Source: Hyaloperonospora brassicae
Taxonomy: Eukaryota > Oomycota > Peronosporomycetes > Peronosporales > Peronosporaceae
Direction of reading: 5' to 3'
Assembly (NCBI GenBank): GCA_947650285.1
Contig: CANTFL010000137.1
Location: 310,001-374,000 of the forward strand
Length of the DNA: 64,000 bases
Shown here piece by piece: positions 29,093 through 39,920 of this stretch. The notes under the pieces were generated by a model. The model had not been told where the DNA came from, did not search any database, and saw nothing but the letters and a program-made list of their open reading frames with translations. Made by a program: the position numbers and the translations under genes. The first letter of the stretch is position 1. Each line of letters opens with the position of its first letter.

Positions 29093-30748
29093 TTACCACT
29101 CACCCCAATCGTCATTCGACTTCGAATCTGTACCAAAGGGGAACTCGTTCTTGCCATTATCAGTAAACACAGACACGGACGACGTTGGTGAGCACAGAGA
29201 TTGTCCGTCGGCAAGCAAAATGTCGTCTAGCGAATTATCAAGCAGGTTTTCTGCGTTTCCGTCCACATGATCGGCACAATGAATCGCACTCTCGTGAAAA
29301 GCTCGGAACATTCCGAGCTCAGCCTTTAGTACACCCATTTCACTCTTGACTTCAGCTTGCGCCTTCTTGTATCCCTCCCGGAACGCGACATCTCGGACTT
29401 GCTTTTCCCGTTGTTCGGCTTCAATCTTGCCAGCCTCAACACCTTTTTCATATGCTTCGCGAGCTCGAGCTTCAGAATCGGCCAAAGCATTTGCTAGCTG
29501 CACTTGCAGCTCGTTCATTCGAGTCTGCAGTTTGCCGTGATCGTCCGAGTGGCTGAATTGCACAACAGTCGCGGATAAATGAGACCCTATCGACGCAGTT
29601 TCAGCACCCACGTCGCGCTGCTGACGCAACGTCGTGAGTTCAGTCTGCACGAGGTCTTTGAGTTTCTTCATCTTGACGGCTCTCGCCCGCCACACGTCCC
29701 GTTCTTTCGTCACATCGGCAAGCGCTGCACCTTGCGTCTTTTCCGCCAGCAACTCGTCTTGCTTTCCTTGCTCGGCAATCCGCTCACGTGCAGCTTGCAA
29801 TTCCCTTTGCAGATCTTCCTTTTCGTTTGTCAAAGCAGCCACTCTTTCATCAGCCGCAGTATCGAGCACACGCTCCGACATCTCTCTTCGGAGCTGTGCC
29901 ATGTCCTGATCCGCCTGTTGTCGCACGCTCTGCCCAACCCCGTCACTCGCGCGCGCTCCTTCGTCATACCCTGCGGTCCAGGCCGCATCAACTCGCGCGG
30001 CCACTGCCGCCATCCTTGTCTCGTACGTATCGCAAAGCGCTTGGAGCTGTTTGTCCCACTCCTTGCGCGCTTTTTGCTCCCTGGCATCGTAGCTCTGCTT
30101 GGTCTCCTGCAATTGACAGTGCAGGTCCCTTGCTTTCTGCTGCCACTGCGCAACTGCACTGTGGTCTGCCTCGTCTGCTTCTCTCAAAAGCCGTGCGACT
30201 GGCCCGAGGTCCCCCCGGTCCCCTCGTCGGTCTACAGAACAGGAATATGACCGCGGTGGCGGGTCGTCCTCCGGGCTGTGCTTCCCGTTGCGAGTCCAAC
30301 CGTCCGCTCGCGAGTCCCCACAGCTCTGCTCTCCTCCCTCCAGTGCCTTGTCACTGTCACTTGCAACTCGTTTCGGCTTCACCTGCTCTGCCACCTGTTG
30401 CTGACGGAAAAAGTAGCGGCACCAGAACTCGTCTTCGCTCAGCTCCAGCGGCACAACCGCTTCGTGCAGCAAACAGACCTCTGCGTCTTCGCTCGTCACG
30501 CGCGCAATGTCGCGGGCCACCGCTTCGAGCGCAAAAGCGCTCGAGAACTCGCGGTAGGCGGCCAACTCCTCGTACAAAATGTCGTCCACGGGTCCAGTGC
30601 GGGCGGCGCTCCGGACGCGCTGCACGAGCGTCGAGGCTTCGTCCTGCACCGCAGCTGCAATCGTCTGCGCCTTTTCGTGGACGGCGCTCGCGTAGGTGGC
30701 CGCGTTGGCCGACGCGCTCTTGACCGCGAGCTCGAGGAGCTCCCACAT
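29093..30748 (-). CDS. BSD-domain coiled-coil protein, 551 aa
   Basis: A single-exon gene; the start at 30748 (ATGTGGGAGCTC) is the first ATG, with a cgaacgaacgaac repeat just before it. The N-terminus has amphipathic alanine-rich helices (ASANAATYASAVHEKAQTIA). A BSD domain follows (about residues 57-116, with LHEAVVPLELSEDEFWCRYFF, the conserved F-W pair). Residues 195-470 form long charged coiled coils (ERVAALTNEKEDLQREL, AREAYEKGVEAGKIEAEQREK). The acidic C-terminus ends DDWGEW. BSD domains occur in TFIIH p62, synapse-associated and DOS2-like proteins and in BSDC1-type proteins; the N-terminal position and coils fit the last two groups best, often linked to membrane trafficking. The exact role is unknown. 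Confidence 0.85.
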   Translation of the reverse strand: MWELLELAVKSASANAATYASAVHEKAQTIAAAVQDEASTLVQRVRSAARTGPVDDILYEELAAYREFSSAFALEAVARDIARVTSEDAEVCLLHEAVVPLELSEDEFWCRYFFRQQQVAEQVKPKRVASDSDKALEGGEQSCGDSRADGWTRNGKHSPEDDPPPRSYSCSVDRRGDRGDLGPVARLLREADEADHSAVAQWQQKARDLHCQLQETKQSYDAREQKARKEWDKQLQALCDTYETRMAAVAARVDAAWTAGYDEGARASDGVGQSVRQQADQDMAQLRREMSERVLDTAADERVAALTNEKEDLQRELQAARERIAEQGKQDELLAEKTQGAALADVTKERDVWRARAVKMKKLKDLVQTELTTLRQQRDVGAETASIGSHLSATVVQFSHSDDHGKLQTRMNELQVQLANALADSEARAREAYEKGVEAGKIEAEQREKQVRDVAFREGYKKAQAEVKSEMGVLKAELGMFRAFHESAIHCADHVDGNAENLLDNSLDDILLADGQSLCSPTSSVSVFTDNGKNEFPFGTDSKSNDDWGEW

Positions 30749-31479
30749 GTTCGTTCGTTCGTTCGTCGCCGATAATTTGTGGTGCAAGGAGGTGATGGGT
30801 TCACTTTTTATAATGGGCCAGCGTGTCGAATGAGATGGAGATGGGTTGGGAATTCCGGAGAAGTGGTCGTGGTCAGTTTAGTGGGGGGATGCACGACCAG
30901 TGTAGTAACGGGATCCTCGAACGAATGTTCGGTTTTTTCGCAGCAGGTCCTGCTGTGTTGTTCGCTGCGAATGGCATCGGTGTTTCGGACCAGACCTGCG
31001 CGTTTGTTGTAATACCTGACCTAAATGCTCAACTACCGAAGAGCAGGATAGGAAGGCTTGTGAGCATAAGCCGTCCGACTCTGCTCTTTGGTCGTTTGCT
31101 GGCTGATCTCGTAAATAATCGGTTATGTAAATTTAAAGGCCCCGACTTGGGGCACACTCGCCTGCTTAAAATGATCAAAAGAACCTCACATTTTATGGTG
31201 CAAAATAAGTTAAACACGTATATACTTACTACTTATCGATATATCCCTATCCTAAACGGTAAATGCACTTATGCGCGACATTTGATTAGTCCATCTTGGC
31301 CAGGGCGGTATCCAAACGAACAATGCCTGCTGGGATCTCTGCTGTCTCGAAGGCGGTATACAATCCAATGGTACGATGCCAAGATCTGAACATCGCCAGT
31401 GTCAACGACATCCGAGTTCCTTTGAGCTCATTGTCACGAGTAGTTTGTAGCCGGGCCCCCAAACGATTTTCACGAGTCG
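30749..31479. other. Upstream region of the BSD gene and spacer
   Basis: Holds the promoter side of the BSD gene, including a short gttc repeat at 30748-30765. No gene is supported. From about 31290 on there are traces of the decayed Myb gene upstream part (RALVRKVV-like frames), too weak to place. Confidence 0.5.
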
Positions 31480-32490
31480 AGAGCGTAAAGTCGTCGCGGA
31501 CTTTGCCGAAGATTTTTACATGACACACGCCGCTAACGTGGAGATACTTCTGCAAGCGTGGAACAAACTTCGCACGCGGCAGGAGGCACGCAAGTTGAGA
31601 AAGCTCCCAATTGAACGTTCGGGTATTGCGTGCAAATTGTGGTATAGCTTGCACATTTGGCCGACGTTACGGCTTGGCATGTGGACGAAAGAGGAAGACA
31701 CAGCGTTTCTTTGGTTGGTCACAGGACAAGAAGACCTAGATCTGGTGAAAAAGTGGCAAGATATTTTAAAGAGCATGCCCGTGCCGGGAAGACAAGCAGC
31801 CCATTGTTATACTCGGCACAGACAGCGCTGATCGCGGTAAACACGCGGTCAATTTTTACGCCAGAAGAAGATTAGATATTGCGTAAAGCGGTCCCGGTCT
31901 TTGGCGAAAAGTGAAACGTGGTTGCAGATTTGCTGGATGGCCGTGTGTCGGAGCAGATCCGCCATCGATGACAGCTCTCGATTGCACCAGGTCTTCGGCA
32001 AGGCAAGTTTTCACTTCGTGCATAAGTGCCCAGAGGCAGTGAGTTCAACCGGGATCAAGTGCTATGGAACGACATTTGCCATCATGTACGCGGGCGTACG
32101 CAGCCAGTGCTGCAGGACCGATACGTTGATTGCATTAACCTGGACTCGTCGTCCCGTAAGTTCACCAAGCAGAAAGATGAACTCATTCTTACAAGATAGC
32201 GCGAGTGAGGCATCGAGTCGCCCAGACTCTGGCCGCGTTTTGCTGCTTAGCTAAGTGGCCGCACAACATCTCAACTGTGTCGTCGCTCGAGACAATTGGA
32301 TCCAGACGCTTATGACAAACGTCGTCGCGCACTTAAAGCTGCAAGCAAAAGCCAGACAACAGCCGTCTTCCGTCGCTCATAGAACATCATCATGCCCATC
32401 GATAGCTCGATCTAGACGAGGAAGGTACAAGACCGTAAAAATATACGCAGTTGTTACAATGACGCCACGTACTGCAAGGGCTTGATTACA
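31480..32490 (+). pseudogene. Decayed multi-repeat Myb-like DNA-binding protein
   Basis: Successive Myb/SANT-like repeats can be read in shifting frames. The first is clear at 31675-31830: MWTKEEDTAFLWLV, VKKWQDILKSMPVPGRQAAHCYTRH. The next, at 31853-31965, reads FTPEED, ILRKAVPVFGEK, NVVADLLDGRVSEQIRHR, QLS, where the breaks are TAG, TGA and TGA; the two TGA codons stand where the Myb tryptophans belong. A third repeat (QVLWNDICHHVRGRTQPVLQDRY) follows in another frame near 32060. Proteins of this layout bind DNA or chromatin in the nucleus. With at least three stops and several shifts it is surely dead. The gene boundaries are approximate. Confidence 0.72.
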
Positions 32491-33172
32491 TTGTGTATAT
32501 CGGATCAAAAAAGAAGCGAATAGGGCCCTTCAGCTCACTGTTACTGATCATATATGGTGCCGAAGCGTTTGCTTCGTGTCGTCCAGTTTATCGGAGGATC
32601 ACCAAAAGTTGAAGTCATAAAGTTTGGCAATCACAGTTTTGTGATGTTTAAATTGACATAGACTCTTAAAGTCTTTTAATTTATAACTTGAGAGGTGAAG
32701 TCCCAATAATTCCTTGACCTCTCAAGGCTACATAAATCTTACGTCATAACAAGCACAAGCGCGCAAGTGTCGTGCACCACACATGTGCACCTGACTCTCA
32801 TCGCTAAATAGACAAACTTATGATGCTTTCTTATTCAGCAACGATGTTCGACCTAACTTATGCACTCCGTTTGAGTAGGGCTAACCTGTATGAAATAAAA
32901 CATACATTTTCGTGCGTGGCTGAAAAGCGCCATGGGCCAACTGCTATGTACAGCGTGCGACGTCGATGGTAAGACACTTAATTTCCAAGCCGAAAAGGTC
33001 CTTCGTTCACGTGCTGCTTATCACCCTCTCAAAAAATTGTCTAGCATGATGGCATCAGCCGCATCAACTTTCATCTATGGACCTAGATTATCGATCAAGA
33101 TCAAGCTTCATGATATGCAACATCAAATGGTATGCGACATTATCACGGTCACACGATGCACACGAACGTACA
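32491..33172. other. Spacer between Myb and pectin lyase pseudogenes
   Basis: About 680 bp with no convincing coding signal. It is AT-richer than the flanking genes, with short open frames only. Confidence 0.55.
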
Positions 33173-34664
33173 TTAGTTCAGCTTGCTAACGCCGAAGTTG
33201 TCGGTCATCTCGGCCCACTCCTTGGTCAAGTCTTTCGTAGAAGCCGAACCCGGCGAGTAGCCGATGATGTTCGGATACGATTCCATTGCCTCTAGGGCGA
33301 GAGCTTCATTGCGTGACGTGAAGCTGCCGCTGTTCACCCGAACGTTAGCCTTACACGGTCGACCAAGGTAGCTTGTACACAAGTCCGCATCGTCCATGCC
33401 GTTGTACGCGTGCAGATCTCCTTTCGTACCCGGAAGCAAAGGCTGGGTCATGTTATCGAAATGATTACTTCGGCGAGAACGTGTCCGCAGGAGTCGACAT
33501 TAAAAGCGTGGCTTAATTTGTCGCCCCAATAGTTGTTAACGGCGTGCACAACGACGTTATCACCTTCCACGCCACCGACTTTGGGTGACCGACCCAAGGT
33601 TCCATGCACGTAATCGTTGACCATGGTGACGGCCGTTTTTCTTTCGTAGATAAGCAAATTCTAGTAGTGATGGCCGTCGCAAGAAGACAAAAAGTCCGTG
33701 CGTCCGTCGAAGTCCGAGTTGCTGATGGTCATTATAGCCCCACCAGCACTGGCCGTCACGACTATTTGGCGGCCGACGCGACATACCTTCACGTGGCCGG
33801 ACCAGACGTTGTTGACCACCGTATGCCACCATTAGAGCCCGGTATAAAGATCGCGCCACCACCCCACACCAAATGCAGATTCAGTTCCGTGATATGGACG
33901 TTCTGGATGATCACGTTGTTGAGTAGTGACAGTCCCTTGTCGATCGGCACGCCGTTCTTGCCAATACCACGGATGGTCTTGTTGTCTTGAACGAGCACGC
34001 GTCTGATAGCAGCGTTTTCGTTTGTGACCGTCACATTTGTGCCGTTGATGCACCCGCCTGTGTTTTCCATGCCACCTTTTGACGGGATCACATCTTGACC
34101 CTGAAAGCCGTTGCGCGCCGCAATGCACTGGCGGGTTTTAATCGGTCGGCAACCGACCTCGGTGGTCGTGCCTTCAGTTTCATGAAAGCCAAGAGTCCGG
34201 TTGAGGACAACTATAAGCGGTTTGGTGTCGTTCAGGTACGCCACAAGCTCGGCGTTTGAAGTGGGGTGCACGACGTTTCCGCCAGATCCTACCGTCGTGC
34301 CAGCGCCTAGACCCGCGGGAGAGCTAACAGTGAAAGCGCCTGCAGCTTTTTTCGCAGCAAAGTGGAGAGCTGCGGCGAAGTTGTACAGGTACTGGATGCG
34401 GCACATCTTCAAGATATCACGAGCCGTGGTGCTTTGTTGCGTTAGCCCGAGACAAGGGAATGGGTGTACTGCACTGCATGGTAACTTAGAAATGACTACC
34501 TAACATCGAATTTGCCATGTAGAGGAGCGCACAGGCTCCGTATTGATGTTGAATAGCAGGGTGGACGATTTCGGAGCTCCGCATACGACCGTCGTCGGCC
34601 ATGCAGGTGTTGAATGGGCCAACCAGCAGGGAAAATGTCAGCAAAACTAGAGGGTGGTCGCATG
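33173..34664 (-). pseudogene. Pectin lyase, polysaccharide lyase family 1, decayed
   Basis: The minus strand encodes most of a pectin lyase: GFHETEGTTTEVGCRPIKTR, KTIRGIGKNGVPIDKGLSL, NVIIQNVHITELN, VWGGGAIFIPGSNG, HVKVCRVGRQIVVTA, SDFDGRTDFLSSCDGHHY, GRSPKVGG, HAVNNYWGDKLSHAFNV and a C-terminal cysteine-containing part to NFGVSKLN. Such enzymes cleave methylated pectin of plant walls by elimination and are secreted. Lesions: a frameshift near 33830, TAG at 33659-33661 where the tryptophan after CDGHHY is expected, and a one-base loss near 33458. The 5' end, with a signal-peptide-like run (PLVLLTFSLLVGPF), is cut by the LTR at 34668; no start codon remains in frame. Confidence 0.87.
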
Positions 34665-34667
34665 CAG

Positions 34668-35085
34668 TGTAACGGGGTAGCCCGTTACATTTAATTGTCA
34701 TTAAAGAGAAGATGACAATAAATAATATTATGTTGAATATTCTTTAATCAATATAACAAGTATGGTGATATTGGCGGGATGACCGAAGAGTCTACCCATT
34801 GGTTGATATCTTGACGATATTAACCCACCAATCGCTGCAAGACGCGCGCAATGGACGGTGAGTAGACGTCATCATACATTCAGTTACATTGGCATAATTA
34901 AGTCAGGACAAACAAGAGAGACAATAGCACAAGACTTAATGATATTAATATAACAGTTCTACTTTTCCCTCAAGACAGAGTTTTCGGGTTCTATTTTGTC
35001 TACGCTTCCTCGGTTGCCCTGTGTACGGTTGTCGGGCACACGTCACCCTTGCGTTAAGTTCACGCAAGGTGTGTGCCCCGTTACA
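34668..35085 (+). repeat. 5' LTR of A2
   Basis: 418 bp from tgtaacgggg to ccccgttaca. The left end is a perfect hairpin: arms TGTAACGGG and CCCGTTACA around gtag. The primer site ctggtagcactttg follows. It interrupts the 5' end of the pectin lyase pseudogene. Confidence 0.93.
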
Positions 35086-35133
35086 CCTGGTAGCACTTTG
35101 TAGACCTTCCAGCGACCAAGAATCTCATCCATC

Positions 35134-36170
35134 ATGAACATGTTAGATAAGGAAGAGAGCTTTCACGTCACACGTGAAGGCTATAACCATTTGAGTGATC
35201 TCGGATGGGCCGCGGTAGGGCGATTGTGCTCTATCGTGGGCGACACCGGCGTTACCGCCATGTTGGAGTCTCTAGACAGAGACCAATAACATGCCGCTAT
35301 AGCCAAGTTCATTCAACATGAACTTGGCGCTGAACGGGAGAAAGTAGCCTTGCTACATCAGAAAGGCTCTAAACAGGCCGAGCACTTGAGAAAACTCGGT
35401 GCTTCACAGACCTAGCTGTTCAGACAGCAGCAATTTAATGCTGCTGTGGGCGGGACGACACATTCGCGTCGCCCCGAAATCTTGAAGGTGAATATCTCCA
35501 TGTACTGAGAAGTCGAGGAAGACTCTCTGTTTTTATGGTTCGTCTAACCCGACAGAGCCCTAAGGGCACGTCGCATCATCGATGAGCAAATGAAACTAAC
35601 ATTTGCTCAGTCCCACTTGGCGGGACGTGCCAAGACTCGGGCCTTAGGGCTGGGGATGAGCGACCCATATGCTTTTGAGTCGCTCGAGTTCTTTAAGAAT
35701 CGGCTCAAACGTACGTTTGAACCGCCACGGGCTAACTTCAGGGATCGGATCTGAGCTTCTGAAGCTCAAACAGGGTAAGCGTGACTTGCACACTTACGCC
35801 GGACATATACGACTCCTTCCGGGTAGTATAACTACCAACCCGGTTCATACACACACGTCGATTACTGTGTTCATGCAAGGGCTCGCAGAAGGGTCCGTCA
35901 GAAAGCTTCTGTTCCATCTGGATTTGGATACTTTAGAAGATGATATCTCAGCAGCGGTACAGTAGGATTTTAGCATGAGACACGCTCATGCTAGCTCAAA
36001 CTCATATCGTCCACCGAGACGATAAGAGACCGGAGGTCCAGAACCAATGAACCTCTGCTATGTTGAGAGCGAGAGACCTCGCTCTACAAACAACAAGCGA
36101 TTGCAGAAGTGCAATCGCTGTCAGAAGTTAGGGCAATACGCATATGAGTGTAGTGCTCCACGCCCAGTAC
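35134..36170 (+). pseudogene. A2 gag, broken
   Basis: Starts ATGAACATGTTAGAT at 35134 and aligns with A1 gag. A TAA at about 35287 and further stops interrupt it. The Gag core is visible near 35590-35900 (LKLKQGKRDLHTYAGHIRLL). The zinc knuckle CNRCQKLGQYAYEC at about 36110-36150 keeps all three cysteines, but its histidine position reads Q. Confidence 0.83.
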
Positions 36171-36860
36171 CAAACAGTACTGAGCGAAATGGACGACCAT
36201 TCGCCAAAAGGGCAATGGGCGTGGGTCCAGCGCTTTTACGAAGCCGTAATAGCGGAACGAACCATCAAAAAATGGACGGGGTCAGTAGGGGAGGAGCGCC
36301 CTACTGATCCAGCGACCTCAAGAGAATTTGCAAATCTCTTGACGAAAGTTGCTCCAGACACACAGTCATTGTGTGTCTCTGCACCTGGTGATGAAGTTTC
36401 GCTCATCACCTTGAAGTTGGAAGTGACAAAATATATGTCACTTCGTGCCCTAGTAGACTGTGGGGCGTCGAACACCTTTGTTTGTCGCCAGTCGCTAGAG
36501 GGTCGTAGGCTCAAGTTCATTGAGCGCGACATTCCCCTCACAAGGATCACGGTGCGCCTTGCAACAGGCGCATCGATTACCGTTAAGAAACGTGTAGTGA
36601 GAATCTAGTACACGTTAGAGGGCGAACAGTACGATGATGATTTCATCGTACTAGATTTGGATGAAAAATTTGATGTCATCCTGGGATTACCTTGGCGCAG
36701 AAGGTACGAGCCAAGCGTGAGCTGGCAGCATCGATCCGTGAAGATGCCTGCCACTTGTTCTTCAGATGTCCATCTGATGAACATCTTGGAGCGTCCACAA
36801 GCGTGTGGATGTTCTGCGAGTGAGTGAGATGGCCTCACTTGCGGTTCGGTCGTTCGCACG
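36144..36860 (+). pseudogene. A2 retropepsin region
   Basis: Open from 36144 to a TAG at 36606-36608, with RALVDCGASNTFVCRQSLEG near 36440-36500. The second motif (FDVILGLPWRRRYEPS) follows after the stop near 36670-36720. The DCG triplet is the same as in A1. Confidence 0.82.
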
Positions 36861-36899
36861 ACTGCACAAGATCACAGTGTAGTTAATCACTACTACACT

Positions 36900-38217
36900 A
36901 TGGAGCAAGCTCCCGGCGGCTGTACAGGAGTACAGGCTGCGCCGAAGGTCCACCACTCGAAGAAGTCGAGTGGACCGGGAAATGGATGCATGCCTAGCGG
37001 GCAGCATCTTAGAGAGAAGAAACCTGTTGCCATCAAAGGGCAACATGGAAATCCTAGGTCGACTGGAGCGTCGACCGTAGAGGATCGGTGCCTGACTGTG
37101 GTTGCACAGCCACAGTCAGAAGATGTCGAGGTAATAAGTCCCCGCGTACTTGAGGAAGGAATTCCTCAAGAGTCACTTGCTGAAGGATTAGACCTTCAGC
37201 AACCTGTGGAAAGAAGTTCCCACGAAGAAACTGAGACGTTGAACGTCTTGGTTAATGACGGATTAAGCGTAGGCTTACACGCTTGATCTGATTGTGCCTC
37301 CGAAGTTAACTTCGGAGATAACTCAGTTGCCAACGCTAGTACCGAAACGGTTCTTGCGTGATCTGCGTAGTGGCAAAGTCACGCAGATCTGCATACTCGT
37401 CACAGAGGACGAGTATGTGACGGAAATTAGGTCGGCAACAGTATATGCCAAGAACGAACGGGTTCTATGCAGCTCATCGATGGACGAAAGTGTCCTCGAT
37501 GAGAAGACTCGGATTGAGCGATACACGTCTCGACCCTGGGAGTCACTTCAGGCAAATCCTTTGTATATGGATTTGATCGAATTCAGGGATGTGTTCCTTG
37601 AATCCGTACCTTGCGAGTTGCCTAAGGACAAAGGCACTCGACACAAGATCGAGCTCAGACCGAGCTCGAAGTATTGTATCATGAAGCAGTGGCCACTGCC
37701 TCGTGAACAAGTACTAGCGATCGACAAGTTCTTTGCGGATCGCTTAGCAGCGGGCCATGTGAGGGAATCAACATCCCCTCACAGCTCTCCGACCTTCTGT
37801 GTGCGAAAGGCCACAGGAGGGTGGCGGATAGTGTACGCAATCAACAAATTGAATGCTGCAACGGTACCGGCTCAGACGCCGATACCGAGGAAGGAAGTAA
37901 TCATAGATGGTATGTCAAAGAGTACCATCTTTTCGTCCATGGATCTGATGAATGGCAGCTATCAGGTCCTCATGCATGAACGGGATGTTCCGTACACGGC
38001 AGTGAGCACCTTCAGCGGTATGTTGTGGGAGTGGCTAGTGATGCCACAGGGTCTGAATAATGCCCCTGCTACTTTCAACAGATGTGTGACAAATCTGTTG
38101 AGACCGGTGCGAGACTTCGCACCGAGTTACTTCGACGATGTGTTCGTCCATAGCCGGGCTATGGACGGAAAGACGGAAGTTGAAGTTTACAGAACTCACG
38201 TTCGTCAAGTCCTATAA
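36900..38217 (+). pseudogene. A2 pol linker and RT palm
   Basis: The linker is open at 36900-37286 and RT at 37294-38217. RT motifs: KQWPLPREQVLAIDKFFADRL, SPTFCVRKATGGWRIVYAINK, LNAATVPAQTPIPRKEV, LVMPQGLNNAPATF and an intact box APSYFDDVFVHSRAMDG at about 38120-38165. The frame ends in a TAA at 38215-38217 within the helix that continues as LMRKHRLYANLKK. The RT catalytic residues themselves are intact, in contrast to A1. Confidence 0.86.
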
Positions 38218-38220
38218 CTT

Positions 38221-39920
38221 ATGCGCAAGCATAGGTTGTACGCGAACCTCAAGAAGTGTATATTTGCGGCTAGAAAAATACCACTTCTTGAGTGCATCGT
38301 GGGTAAACACGGCGTACGCCCTGATCCCGAAAAGATCATGGCGATCACCGAATGTCCAGTGCCAGTCGATGTCAAGGGACTTCGAAAGTTCCTTGGGCTA
38401 GCGGCGTACTTGCACAAGTACTCAGGCAACTACGCCGAAATGACGTTACATCTTTCTTGTTTACTCAAGAAAAATGTCAAGTGGTCATGGAACGCTGAGC
38501 GCCAGCGCTCCTTCGAAGGATCAAGCGGAGCTTGATGCAGTCGCCGATATTGGAGATTGCAGATCAGGACAGACCATTTCATGTGGTCTGTGACGCCAGC
38601 GATTTTGCAACCGGCTGTGCGCTAATGCATTTCGATGCAGATGGCGCAGAGCGCGTCATCTGCTATCAGTCGCGTCAGCTGCAAGCAGCTGAGCGTAATT
38701 ACCCAGTGCATGACAAGGAACTCCTTGCCATGAAATATGCACTGGCTAAGTTTCGCGTCTATCTCCTCGGAAATAGACCGTTTGTTGTCTATACGGACCA
38801 TGCGTCACTACGCACGGCCGTAAACAGCCCACACCTCTCGCAGAGGACGGCGAGGTGGCTGTCTTTCTTCGCGGAGTACAACTTCTCCGTGGTGTAAAGC
38901 TAGGATTACTTATCGTAGTCGCTGATGCGCTGTCCCGCCAGGACGATTCCGAGCCGGTCGCACAATCCAACAGTGAGGATAAGCCCACTGTTGCTACACT
39001 GAGAGTCAATGTTTTGTCGTCAAGTAAACTTGACGACGTGCGTTAAGCCTATGCGGGAGAGTATAGACTTTTGCGATTGATGGATCATATAATGAGCCAT
39101 CGCGTAAATCTTTAAAGGTTGATCGGCTTTGAACCGTTCCACATCGTATCAGTACCCAACACGCAGCGGAATACTGTACTGTACAGCCGTTGACGGCGAT
39201 ACGCCTCAGTCGTCGTCCTGGCTCATAACAATTTTCGCCTGTGCATAATGTATGAGTGTAACGATGACCTAACAGGTGGTCACCGTGGTCGGGGAAAGAC
39301 TTACCTTGCGGTAAGTCGTTACTTATACTGGCCCCGACTCCATCAGTTTACACGCATGTATATTCGTGCTTGCGAGGTTTGTCAACTAGTGAAGTCCGGG
39401 CCTTCATCCCGTGCACTTTTACTACCTCTACCGGTTCCGGCAGAGTGCTGGCATTCCGTTTCAATGGACCTCGTCTTTGGTTTCCACGAAGACGCTCACA
39501 AAAATAATGGTATTCTTGTATTTGTAGATCGTTTCATCAAGATAATCCATCTTGATACTGTCCCTGAGTCGACACAGCACAAGGTTGTTCTCGTTTCTTC
39601 CTCAACACAGCACAAGGCTGTGATCGTGTCTTCCTCGACACAGTTTTTCGGCGTCACGGGTTACCCCGTGAACTCGTATTCGACCGTGAACCTAGTTTCA
39701 TGGCAGAGATTTGACAATCCGTGTTCCGTTCACTCGGAACACGGTTGAAGATGTCAACATCTGACCATCCAAAAACATATGTTCTGAAGGAACGTGCAAT
39801 TTGTGTCCTCGAGTAGATCCTTCTAGGATACGTTCACTCGTTTCTAAGTTGGAGCAAATTCCTATTCCCTGGTGGAATTCGCCATTAACAATTCGGTGCA
39901 TGATTCTACGCAACAGACAC
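38221..39920 (+). pseudogene. A2 RNase H and integrase, broken
   Basis: RT thumb (FLGLAAYLHKYSGNYAEM), RNase H (VVCDASDFATGCALM; YTDHASLRTAVNSPHLSQR), integrase zinc finger (YECNDDLTGGHRGRGKTY to CEVCQ) and part of the core (SVSMDLVFGFHEDAHKNNG). Breaks at about 38533, 38895 and 39046. Near 39570-39640 a 33-base unit containing cacagcacaagg is duplicated in tandem, displacing the core. The region after 39750 has several stops and only traces of the DDE end. Confidence 0.84.

Noticed and set aside
29579..30723. Long plus-strand open frames opposite the BSD gene
   Set aside because: The minus-strand frame has the domain, the coiled coil and one clean start; the plus frames are low-complexity shadows in GC-rich sequence.
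31853..31965. UGA read as tryptophan (altered code) to rescue the Myb gene
   Set aside because: TGA ends other clear genes here (CDK, membrane protein), and the Myb region also has TAG and frameshifts.
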